The notes under the pieces: model-generated | Database searches by the model: none | Told to the model about the DNA's origin: nothing | Seen by the model: only the letters and a program-made list of their open reading frames with translations | Shown here: positions 1 to 7,211 of the stretch, one piece after another | Layout of the letters: each line of letters begins with the position of its first letter | Numbering within the stretch: the first letter of the stretch is position 1 | Made by a program: the position numbers and the translations under genes | Source of the DNA: Myxococcus stipitatus | GTDB lineage: Bacteria > Myxococcota > Myxococcia > Myxococcales > Myxococcaceae | DNA: 64,000 nt | Direction of reading: 5' to 3' | Assembly (NCBI RefSeq): GCF_038561935.1 | Contig: NZ_CP102770.1 | Coordinates: 4,092,001 to 4,156,000, forward strand

Positions 1-477
1 CGCCTTCGCCGCGCTGTAGTTCACCTGGCCCCGGTTCCCGATGAGGCCGGACACGGACGCCAGCGTGACGATGCGCCCGGGCTTGCGCCGGCGGACCAGC
101 GGCATGCAGAGGGGGTTGAGCACGTTGTAGAATGCGTCCAGGTTGGTGTGGATGACCGCGTCCCAGTCCTCGGCGGGCATGGCGGGGAAGGCGTTGTCCC
201 GGGCGATGCCCGCGTTGCACACCACGCCGTAGTAGCAGCCGTGCGCCTCCAGGTCCGAGGCGAGGACCCGCTCCGTCTCCGCGCGGTCGGCCACGTCGAA
301 GCGCAGGACACGCGAGGCCCGGCCCTGCTCACGGACCTGCGCGGCCACCGCCTCCGCCTCCTCCACCTTCGAGCGGCAGTGCACCACCACGTCGAAGCCA
401 TCCTTCGCCAGCCGCAGGGCAATGGCGCGGCCGATGCCTCGGCTTGAGCCCGTCACCAACACCGTCTTCTCACTCAT
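1..477 (-). CDS. apeQ: 3-ketoacyl-ACP reductase (FabG-like, SDR family) of the aryl polyene pathway, 3' end missing
   Basis: The frame starts with ATG at 477 (MSEKTVLVTGSSRGIG) and stays open for 159 codons to the window edge, so the C-terminus is missing. It is a classical short-chain dehydrogenase: the NADP-binding TGSSRGIG loop lies at about residues 9-16, the NAG motif (CNAGIARD) near residue 90, and the catalytic Ser (LASVSG) and Tyr-x3-Lys (YSAAK) close to the window edge. FabG-type members reduce 3-ketoacyl-ACP to 3-hydroxyacyl-ACP. It overlaps the preceding dehydratase gene by 8 nt, and its position after a ketosynthase and dehydratase matches the apeO-apeP-apeQ order of described aryl polyene clusters. 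The job in polyene chain extension is inferred from this context; the family assignment is secure. Confidence 0.88.
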   Translation of the reverse strand, partial: MSEKTVLVTGSSRGIGRAIALRLAKDGFDVVVHCRSKVEEAEAVAAQVREQGRASRVLRFDVADRAETERVLASDLEAHGCYYGVVCNAGIARDNAFPAMPAEDWDAVIHTNLDAFYNVLNPLCMPLVRRRKPGRIVTLASVSGLIGNRGQVNYSAAKA

Positions 478-934
478 CCTTGCCCACCTTCGTCACGTCG
501 AACGAGGCCGGAGGCTGGAACACCGTCAGCGCCGCCGTGGCCACCGTCTCTCCCTCAATCCCCAGGGTGCAGTCGAACTGGCTCATCCCGTTGTCCGTCC
601 AGAACTGCCGGCGGACCTCGATGCGCAGGTGCTCGCCCACCTTGAACGTCGGGCGGTGGCACTCGTATCTGCGCGTGCCCAGCAGGAAGCCCAGCGGCTG
701 GGGCTCCCCGCGCAGCCGCTGTCTCCAGCCCGCGTAGGCCGCGATGGCCTGCGCCATGAACTCGATGCCCACCCAGCCGCCCACGACGCCGGACTCCTGG
801 AACAGACAGTCCTCGCGAATCGTCACCTCGGCGACGAGGCTCTCCTCGTCGCCCTCCACCGCGCGGTCAATCAGCCGCATGCGGTCGGCGTGGGGGACGA
901 TTTCGGAGATGTCGAAGGTGATGGGCGTGCGCAT
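470..934 (-). CDS. apeP: ApeP-type 3-hydroxyacyl-ACP dehydratase (hotdog fold)
   Basis: The protein has 154 residues from ATG at 934, which overlaps the stop of the upstream ketosynthase by one base (TGATG). It carries the IVPHADRMRLIDR segment of the ApeP/FabA-like hotdog dehydratases, a GWVGIEFMAQAIAAY helix and the PLGFLLGTRRYE strand typical of this small family. Aryl polyene dehydratases remove water from 3-hydroxyacyl-ACP to leave conjugated trans double bonds. Described systems use two partner dehydratases, ApeI and ApeP; here the ApeI-like domain is fused to the ligase encoded at 10407-12101, so this would be its partner. The partnership is inferred from studied clusters and not visible in the sequence. 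Confidence 0.85.
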   Translation of the reverse strand: MRTPITFDISEIVPHADRMRLIDRAVEGDEESLVAEVTIREDCLFQESGVVGGWVGIEFMAQAIAAYAGWRQRLRGEPQPLGFLLGTRRYECHRPTFKVGEHLRIEVRRQFWTDNGMSQFDCTLGIEGETVATAALTVFQPPASFDVTKVGKDE

Positions 935-2115
935 CAGGCCCTTCCCAGGAGGAGCGCGGCGTTGCTGCCGCCAAAGGCGAACGAGTTGCTCAGGACATAG
1001 CGCGGGGGCTGGCCCAGCGCCGTCCCGGGCTTCACCAGCGACAGGGCGGGAAGCGACGGGTCCGGCTCGCCATCCCACCAGTGGGGCGGCAGCCGCCCTC
1101 GGGCCTCGTCCGTGAGGGTGAGCCAGCACAGCGCGGCCTCCAGCGCCCCCGCCGCGCCCAGCGTGTGGCCGGTGAGCGGCTTGGTGGAGCTGCACGGAAC
1201 ACCGTCGCCGAGAAGGGCCTGCACCGCGCGGCTCTCCATCGCGTCGTTCTGGGGCGTCGCGGTGCCGTGCAGGTTGACGTAGCCCACGTCGCCCGGCGCG
1301 ATGCCCGCGCGCTCCAGGGCCGTCCGCATGGCGATGAGGGCGCCGCGGCCTCCGGGCTCGGGGGCGGAGAGGTGGTGCGCGTCCGAGGACTCGCCCCAGC
1401 CCGCGAGGCGCACCGGCCCCGGCTCGCGGGTCATCAGGAACAGGGCCGCGGCCTCGCCGATGTTGATGCCCCGCCGGTGGACGCTCATCGGGTTGCAGCG
1501 CGTGTCGCTCACCGAGTCGAGCGACGAGAAGCCCGCCACGGTGAAGCGGCACAGCGCGTCCGCGCCGCCGGTGATGACCGCGTCGGCCACCCCCATGCGG
1601 AGCAGCCGCGCGGCGGTGGCCAGGGACTTGGCGCTGGAGGAGCACGCGGTGGAGATGACGAGCGAAGGGCCCCGCGTGCCCAGCACGTGTGTCAGCGCCA
1701 GGGCAGGGGAGCCCAGCTCCTGCTGCCGCACGTCGAAGTGGCCGGGGAGCTGACCGGAGGATTCGCGCGCGGCGATGGCGGCTTCGCTCTCACCGATGCC
1801 GGAGGTGCTGGTGCCCAACACCACGGCCACCCGCTCCGGGCCATGGCGTCGCAGGGCTTCATCCACCGCGGGACGAAGCTGCTCCAGCGCGGTGAGCAGC
1901 AGCGCGTTGTTGCGGCTGCGCATCGGCACGGGCAGCGCGTCGGTGGAGACGAGCGGCGCGGTGACCTGCCCCACGTGGAGCGGGCGGTCCGCGAAGTCGG
2001 GGCTCGATGCGACGCCCGTGGGCTGGTCGCCGAAGAGGGCCTGGGTGACCTCGCGGCGGCCCACCCCCAGGGCGCACACCAGGCCCAGGTCGTTCAAGAA
2101 GACGGGCGGAGACAT
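934..2115 (-). CDS. apeO: beta-ketoacyl-ACP synthase (FabF-like KS) of the aryl polyene pathway
   Basis: The product is 393 residues, the normal length for a FabF-type ketosynthase. The Cys-His-His triad is complete: the nucleophile lies in STACSSSAKS, the first His in NLHGTATPQND and the second in TGHTLGAAGALEA. The enzyme therefore looks able to carry out decarboxylative condensation of malonyl-ACP with the growing acyl-ACP. It sits between the DUF3261 lipoprotein gene (4-nt gap) and apeP (1-nt overlap), the position of apeO in described clusters, where it pairs with the ApeC subunit. A second stand-alone ketosynthase (apeR) often follows apeQ and would lie left of the window. The symbol rests on gene order; it could be exchanged with apeR. 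Confidence 0.87.
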   Translation of the reverse strand: MSPPVFLNDLGLVCALGVGRREVTQALFGDQPTGVASSPDFADRPLHVGQVTAPLVSTDALPVPMRSRNNALLLTALEQLRPAVDEALRRHGPERVAVVLGTSTSGIGESEAAIAARESSGQLPGHFDVRQQELGSPALALTHVLGTRGPSLVISTACSSSAKSLATAARLLRMGVADAVITGGADALCRFTVAGFSSLDSVSDTRCNPMSVHRRGINIGEAAALFLMTREPGPVRLAGWGESSDAHHLSAPEPGGRGALIAMRTALERAGIAPGDVGYVNLHGTATPQNDAMESRAVQALLGDGVPCSSTKPLTGHTLGAAGALEAALCWLTLTDEARGRLPPHWWDGEPDPSLPALSLVKPGTALGQPPRYVLSNSFAFGGSNAALLLGRA

Positions 2116-2119
2116 GGGC

Positions 2120-2686
2120 TCATTCCTCCGAGAGGCGTGACTCGATGGTCAGCCGGTAGTGCTCCGCCAGGTTGACCAGCTCCGCGCGGCCCACCCAAGG
2201 GGGTTGGCCAGCATAGCGCACCGACAGCCATTCCTTGTCTCCCTGGCGCAGCACGCGCTGGCCCGGGGAGTCCTCCAGCGTCCAGCCCTCCGGCAGGGCC
2301 GCACGCACCGTGGCGGCCGGCCAGTACACGAGCTGGAGGTCTCGAATCACCGTCCGCGATTGGAACTGCGCGGGCACCCGCGCGTCGCGCTCTTCTTCCA
2401 GCCGCGCGCCATCCCACTGGAGGGTGATGACCCGCTGGCTCAACGCGAACCCGGCCAGCCGCACCGCCGAGGCGTCGATCTCCACCAGGGCCTCCAGCGA
2501 GCGCGGGCCGCCCGGGTCCAGCTCGTGCGCGAAGCTCAGCTGCTGCGACAGGCTCACGCTGCCGCCGAAGTCCGACGGCGACAGCGCGAGCGACGGCAAC
2601 GCCACCTCCGGCGCCACGGGTCGTGGAGCCGGGGTGGCGCAGGACGCGAGGCCGAGCAGGGCCAGGCTGGCAATCAGGGCGCGCAC
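2120..2686 (-). CDS. DUF3261-type lipoprotein of the aryl polyene operon
   Basis: I start this gene at GTG 2686, which lies inside the last codons of the FAD enzyme gene (13-nt overlap) and gives a clean lipoprotein signal: a short hydrophobic stretch ALIASLALLG followed by LASC, with the lipidated Cys at about residue 15. The mature protein of roughly 170 residues is rich in beta-strand-like sequence. Small lipoproteins of the DUF3261 family are constant members of aryl polyene clusters next to the MMPL exporter and LolA-like carrier, so it is probably an envelope partner in moving or anchoring the pigment lipid. No enzymatic motif is visible. The long open frame upstream of the GTG belongs to noise inside the FAD enzyme gene. 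Confidence 0.75.
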   Translation of the reverse strand: MRALIASLALLGLASCATPAPRPVAPEVALPSLALSPSDFGGSVSLSQQLSFAHELDPGGPRSLEALVEIDASAVRLAGFALSQRVITLQWDGARLEEERDARVPAQFQSRTVIRDLQLVYWPAATVRAALPEGWTLEDSPGQRVLRQGDKEWLSVRYAGQPPWVGRAELVNLAEHYRLTIESRLSEE

Positions 2687-3903
2687 AGCTTCTCGAGCAC
2701 TCCGAGCCGGCGCTTGCTGTCGGCCACGAAGGGGTTCTCCTTGTCCCATGCGTAGCCCGCGAGGATGGAGGAGATCATCTTGCGAATCTCGGGCGAGGAG
2801 TTGGGGTGGAAGATGACGTTCTGGAAGCCGCCCTCGTACCAGGACTCGACGAAGGTGCGGAACGTGTCCACGCCGGCCTTGAGCGGCACCGCGTAGTCGC
2901 GCTCCCAGTCCACCGGCTCGCCGGCGAACGAACGACCGATGCACCGGGCCGCGAGGCTCGCGGACTTCACGGCGATGGTGACGCCCGAGGAGAACACCGG
3001 GTCCAGGAACTCACCCGCGTTGCCCAGCAGCGCGAAGCCGTTGCCCCACAGGGACTTCACGTTCGCCGCGTAGCCGGTGATGGCGCGCGCGGGCGTGTCC
3101 CAGGCCGCGTCCTTGAGCAGCTTGGACAGCTCCGGGTCCTCCGCGACGATGGCCTTCAGCCGCTCGGTCTCCGTGCCCTGGAACTGCTCCAGGTACTCGC
3201 GCCGGGCCACCACGCCCAACGAGCAGCGGCCGTTGGAGAAGGGGATGGTCCAGTACCAGACGTGCACGTGCTGGGGATGCGTGGTGATGCGGATCTTGTT
3301 CCGGTCGAAGGTGCCCGGGGCCACGCGGTCCTCGACGTGGGTGAAGAGCGCACCGCGCACCGGGAAGTTCGACGGCGTCTCCAGCGAGAGGAGCCGGGGC
3401 AGCACGCGGCCGAAGCCGCTGGCGTCGAGCAGGAAGCGGGCCTGGACGCGGTACGTCTCACCCTCGGGCGAGCGCACGGTGAGCTCGGGGGTGGCACCGG
3501 AGACGTCGACGGACTCGACGGTGTGGCGGAAGCGCAGCGTCGCGCCCTTGCGCTCGGCGGCGAGCGCCAGCACGTGGTCGAAGTGGGCGCGCTGCACCTG
3601 GTACGTCGTGCCCCAGCCCTTCGTGAACTTCTCCCGGAAGTCGAACTCCGTGTACCGGGTGCCGCGCACGAAGGCCGCGCCGTTCTTGTACTGGAAGCCC
3701 GCCTCGACGACGTCCTGCAGCATCCCCGCTTCCTCGATGTACTCCATGCTCTGCGGGAGCAGGCTCTCGCCGATGGAGAATCGGGGGAACTGCTCGCGCT
3801 CCAGGATCAACACCTGACGGCCCTGTTTGCGCAAAAGCCCCGCGGCCACCGAGCCCGACGGACCCGCACCAATGATGACGACTTCGGTCTTCTCTACCTT
3901 CAC
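2674..3903 (-). CDS. FAD-dependent oxidoreductase with flavin-halogenase signatures
   Basis: The start is GTG at 3903, sharing a GTGA overlap with the exporter stop; this places the Rossmann motif GAGPSG at residues 12-17 of a 409-residue protein. The FAD fold continues with FPRFSIGESLLP (39-50) and LLDASGFGR (about 158-166). Two features point to flavin-dependent halogenases: the pattern GFxxKxGAxF around Lys73 (the catalytic Lys position in that family) and WYWTIP at 216-221, matching WxWxIP. Such enzymes halogenate electron-rich rings, some while the substrate is tethered to a carrier protein. In this operon the likely substrate is the aryl head group of the polyene, as in brominated xanthomonadins. 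A non-halogenating ring oxygenase or desaturase remains possible. Confidence 0.8.
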   Translation of the reverse strand: MKVEKTEVVIIGAGPSGSVAAGLLRKQGRQVLILEREQFPRFSIGESLLPQSMEYIEEAGMLQDVVEAGFQYKNGAAFVRGTRYTEFDFREKFTKGWGTTYQVQRAHFDHVLALAAERKGATLRFRHTVESVDVSGATPELTVRSPEGETYRVQARFLLDASGFGRVLPRLLSLETPSNFPVRGALFTHVEDRVAPGTFDRNKIRITTHPQHVHVWYWTIPFSNGRCSLGVVARREYLEQFQGTETERLKAIVAEDPELSKLLKDAAWDTPARAITGYAANVKSLWGNGFALLGNAGEFLDPVFSSGVTIAVKSASLAARCIGRSFAGEPVDWERDYAVPLKAGVDTFRTFVESWYEGGFQNVIFHPNSSPEIRKMISSILAGYAWDKENPFVADSKRRLGVLEKLCAP

Positions 3904-6197
3904 GACACGTCCTTGCCCGCGGGCAGTCTGCAGCAGGGGGTCAGCAGCCAGATGGCCACTTCTCCCAGCAGCATGGTCAATCCAAAGGAGCGCAGGGCCG
4001 GAGTGGCCGAGAGCCCCAGGAGTCCAAAAGAGAGGAGGGTGCTCACGCCGGCGAGCGCCACCGCGAGCCATGCGGAGCCCTCTCCGGGATGCTCCAGCAT
4101 GAAGATTCCGTAGTCCACGCCCATGCCCAGGAGGAGCATCAGGCCCAGGACGCTGAAGAGCTGGAGCGGCTCACCCACCCAGCCGAAGACCGCGAGTGTG
4201 AAGAGCGTGCCCACCACCGTGGGCAGCCACGCGCGCCACGCCTGACGCCGGAAGCGCGTCACCAGCAGCAGCAGCACCGCGACATAGCCCAGCACGATGA
4301 GCCCTCCCATGAGCTCGCGGTAGCGCTCCAGGAGTCCTGAAATCTCCTGCGTCTTGTCCACCCAGCGCACACCCTCGAGCCCCCGCGCGGCCTCGGCCAG
4401 GTGAGGAAGCAGCGACGGGGCATTGAGCCCGCGCAGCATGACGATGCTGAAGTGCTGGTCCCCCATGGAGCCCAGCCACTGCTGCCGGATGGCCGCCGAC
4501 GCGGGGCTGGCGAGGAGCTGCTCGGGCGTGAGCACGCCGTCCGCGAAGCTCGCGCGGGTGGGGGACTCGCCCGTGGCCTCGGCCACCGCCGCCACGGCCT
4601 GGGCCTCCGCTCGCGCGCTCAAGCGGGCGTCGGCGCGCTGCTGCTCGGCGCTCGGGAGCCAGTCGGATACCGCGCGGTAGCCCGTGAGCAGCCGGTCCGC
4701 CACGAGCATGTCCAGCCGCGCCTTGAGCTTCGCCTCGCGCTCCAGCACCTGCTCGCCGTCCTGGCCACCCACGAGGAAGAACTGCGCGGGACTGGGCAGG
4801 CCGAGGAGCCGCCCCAGCTCCCGCTGGTCCGCGATGAGGTGGGCCGGCGCCCCCTGCAGCTGGCGCACGTCGTCGCGCGTCTTCAGGCGCCCCAGTCCGC
4901 CCGCGATGAACAGCGCGAGCACCGCGGTCCCCATCCACCAGGCGCGGGTGGAGGTGAAGCGGGGCCAGCGCGCCAGCGACGTCGCGAAGCGCTGGGCGAA
5001 GGGCGTCACCGGCAGCGCGCCCGTGTCGAGGTGAGGGAACCAGCACGCCACCGTGAGGAACGCGCCGACCAGCCCCGTGGCGGAGAACAGCGCCATCTGC
5101 CGCAGCCCGGGGAAGGGCGCGATGCCCAGCGCGAGATACGCCACGACGCTGGTGAGCAGCGCCATCACCATGCCCGGCAGCAGGCCCCGCATGAGCGCGC
5201 CGCGCTCCGACGGAGGTCTGCCCTGGCGCGCGGCGAAGTAGTGGAAGCCGTAGTCCTCCGCCACGCCGACCAGGCTGGAGCCGAAGACGAGCGTGAGCAG
5301 GTGGACGCGGTCGAACACCAGGGCCGTGACGCTCATGGCCACCGCGCAGCCAATCACCAGCGAGACACCCACCAGGAGGATGGGGCGCACCGAACGGAAG
5401 GTCAGCCACACGAGCAGCAGCACGGCCGCCATCGACCCGATGCCGATGGTGGACATCTCGTCACTGGCCTGCGACGCGGCGGCCTCCGCGTACAGCGGCA
5501 CGCCCGCGGCCACCATCCGGCTGTCCGGCACCGCCGCCGTCACGGCCGCGCGCGCTCTCTCCACCGCGCCCGTGATGTGTCCGTCCGCGCCGAGCGCGAA
5601 GGCGGAGACCTGGCTGTGGAAGGCCAGGAGCACCCACTCCCGCCCCTCGCCGGACAGCCACAGCCGCCCATCGCGAGGACGCGCGGTGCTCTCCGCCGCG
5701 CGGGCCGCCCACCAGTCGGGCCACAGGCCCAGCGGGTCCGCCTCCCAGTCCGTCAGCCGAGGGCCCGCGGGCTGGTAGAGCTTCATGAGCGCGGTGCCGC
5801 CCAGTTCTTCCGCCGTCGCGCGCGTCAGCCACTCGCGCTGCGCGGGCGTGAGCAGCCTGTCGCGATAGGGGCGATACAGCTCCAGCGCCACGTCCAGCGA
5901 GGACGCATCCAGGGCGGAGGGCTTCAGGAGCGATGCGTCCCGCGACAGCTCCTCGCGGACGACCTCCGCGGCGCGCTGGGCGGCTTCCCAGTCCTTCGCG
6001 CCCACGAGCAGCACCAGTTCCCGGCTGGCCCCGTCCGCGAGCTTGCGCGTGGCGGCGCCGACCTCGGGCGCCTGCTCATCCTCGGGCAGGAGCGCGAGGA
6101 CGTCCGTGTCCAGGCGGGCGGAGAGCCAGAACCACACCTGGTGCGCGCCCACGGCGAGCACCACCAACAACCAGAGGATGGCCCACTTACTTCGCAA
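3900..6197 (-). CDS. MMPL/RND-family exporter for the aryl polyene product
   Basis: A 765-residue polytopic membrane protein with the two-fold layout of MMPL/RND transporters: an N-terminal helix (WAILWLLVVLAVGAHQVW), a large periplasmic loop to about residue 250, a cluster of five to six helices that includes GSSLVGVAEDYGFHYF, a second large loop and a matching C-terminal cluster that includes LMLLLGMGVDYGIFMLE. The repeated GVxxDYG(I/F)H/F pattern is characteristic of the family. MMPL proteins in aryl polyene clusters are thought to extract the lipid-linked pigment from the inner membrane. It overlaps the LolA-like gene by 11 nt and the FAD gene by 4 nt, so it is translationally coupled to both. 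Confidence 0.88.
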   Translation of the reverse strand: MRSKWAILWLLVVLAVGAHQVWFWLSARLDTDVLALLPEDEQAPEVGAATRKLADGASRELVLLVGAKDWEAAQRAAEVVREELSRDASLLKPSALDASSLDVALELYRPYRDRLLTPAQREWLTRATAEELGGTALMKLYQPAGPRLTDWEADPLGLWPDWWAARAAESTARPRDGRLWLSGEGREWVLLAFHSQVSAFALGADGHITGAVERARAAVTAAVPDSRMVAAGVPLYAEAAASQASDEMSTIGIGSMAAVLLLVWLTFRSVRPILLVGVSLVIGCAVAMSVTALVFDRVHLLTLVFGSSLVGVAEDYGFHYFAARQGRPPSERGALMRGLLPGMVMALLTSVVAYLALGIAPFPGLRQMALFSATGLVGAFLTVACWFPHLDTGALPVTPFAQRFATSLARWPRFTSTRAWWMGTAVLALFIAGGLGRLKTRDDVRQLQGAPAHLIADQRELGRLLGLPSPAQFFLVGGQDGEQVLEREAKLKARLDMLVADRLLTGYRAVSDWLPSAEQQRADARLSARAEAQAVAAVAEATGESPTRASFADGVLTPEQLLASPASAAIRQQWLGSMGDQHFSIVMLRGLNAPSLLPHLAEAARGLEGVRWVDKTQEISGLLERYRELMGGLIVLGYVAVLLLLVTRFRRQAWRAWLPTVVGTLFTLAVFGWVGEPLQLFSVLGLMLLLGMGVDYGIFMLEHPGEGSAWLAVALAGVSTLLSFGLLGLSATPALRSFGLTMLLGEVAIWLLTPCCRLPAGKDVS

Positions 6198-6795
6198 GGC
6201 GCTGGGCTTCCGTTTCAGTGGGGGACGGAGCCTGGGCCAGCTTGTCGAACAGGATGACGCTCACGTCTCCGCGCGCCTCCTCCAGGCGGACCTGCCGCAC
6301 GTACTTGTCGCCTTCCAGGTGGATGACGCGGAACACGCGCGCCAGGCCCGCGTCCGTCGGCGTGAGGGTCAGCTTCCAGCCCTCCGCGCCCTCCAGCGCG
6401 CCCTCGACGCGGAAGCGCTTGGACAGCGCCGCGACGTCTCCCGACAGCAGGGCGAACATCACCTCGTTCACCGCGGCGAGCCCCGGCTCCTTGCTGGCGT
6501 CCAGGTGATAGGCCGCGGCGCCGGAGGACTGCTGCGCGCTCAGCGACTTGCGCGTGAGCGTGAGCGTGGATGCGAACGGCGTCTTCGTGTCCCAGAGGAC
6601 CCCCTGCTCGCGGGCCAGGAGGAACACGCCGCGCGAGACGAGGGGCTTCTTGAAGCCCGACACCGTCTTCTTCTGCTCGAAGTCGCCGCGCAGGAGCGGC
6701 ACGTCCGCCAGCCGGGCGCGGACCTGCGTCACCACGTCCTGGGCGCTGGCCGTCATCCCCGCCAGCAGCGTCACGAGCAAGAGCACGCGCTTCAT
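6187..6795 (-). CDS. LolA-like periplasmic outer-membrane lipoprotein carrier
   Basis: ATG at 6795 shares ATGA with the stop of the thioesterase gene. The 202-residue product has a Sec signal peptide (MKRVLLLVTLLAGMTASA) and the LolA-type start of the mature chain, with LRGDFEQKKTVSGFKKPL followed by GVLWDTKTPF near residue 70. The fold binds acyl chains in a hydrophobic half-barrel. In aryl polyene clusters a dedicated LolA paralogue accompanies the MMPL exporter, and the natural inference is periplasmic transfer of the pigment lipid to the outer membrane. It is not the housekeeping lolA, which would have no such neighbours. Confidence 0.85.
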   Translation of the reverse strand: MKRVLLLVTLLAGMTASAQDVVTQVRARLADVPLLRGDFEQKKTVSGFKKPLVSRGVFLLAREQGVLWDTKTPFASTLTLTRKSLSAQQSSGAAAYHLDASKEPGLAAVNEVMFALLSGDVAALSKRFRVEGALEGAEGWKLTLTPTDAGLARVFRVIHLEGDKYVRQVRLEEARGDVSVILFDKLAQAPSPTETEAQRLAK

Positions 6796-7211
6796 TCGGG
6801 CTTCACCCCCAGCCGCTGCCAGAGCACCGGCGGGCTGACGTACTGCAGTTCCTTGGTGGCCAACGACACCGCGACCTGGATGGTGTGGGCCTGGTTCACC
6901 TTGCGGCCCGTGGCGGCGTCTCGAATCAGGTAGTCGATTCGCAGCCGGTTCTCCCACTCGGTGATCTCGGCGCGAATCCTCAGCGTCTTCCCATAGAGCG
7001 CGGGCTGCACGTACTTCAGCCGCATGTCCACCACGGGCCACGCGAAGCCGGACTCCAGCATCTGCGGGTAGTCGTAGTTGAACTTCGCCAGCAGCGCGCA
7101 CCGCGCCAGCTCCAGGTACTTCACGTAGTGCCCATGCCAGACGACCTCCATCAGGTCGATGTCATGGAAGGGCGGCGTCAGCTCGATTTCGTGGTGGAGC
7201 TCAGGCTTCAT
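6792..7211 (-). CDS. apeK: acyl-CoA/ACP thioesterase of the 4-hydroxybenzoyl-CoA thioesterase type
   Basis: I use ATG at 7211 (MKPELHHEIEL); it is preceded by TGGAGG inside the end of the ammonia-lyase gene and gives 139 residues, the usual hotdog thioesterase length. The YbgC/FcbC signature is clear: HDIDLMEVVWHGHYVKYLE at about residues 16-34, where the Asp-x-x-x-x-x-x-x-H-x-x-Y pattern carries the active-site acid. Such enzymes hydrolyse acyl or aroyl thioesters. In aryl polyene systems the thioesterase is thought to release stalled or finished chains from the carrier protein. It overlaps both neighbours, so expression is coupled to the LolA carrier and the ammonia-lyase. Confidence 0.84.
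   Translation of the reverse strand: MKPELHHEIELTPPFHDIDLMEVVWHGHYVKYLELARCALLAKFNYDYPQMLESGFAWPVVDMRLKYVQPALYGKTLRIRAEITEWENRLRIDYLIRDAATGRKVNQAHTIQVAVSLATKELQYVSPPVLWQRLGVKPE

Noticed and set aside
470-1645. Upstream extension of the dehydratase to 391 residues
   Set aside because: The extension reads antisense-like through the ketosynthase gene; ATG 934 overlaps the ketosynthase stop and starts right before the conserved domain.
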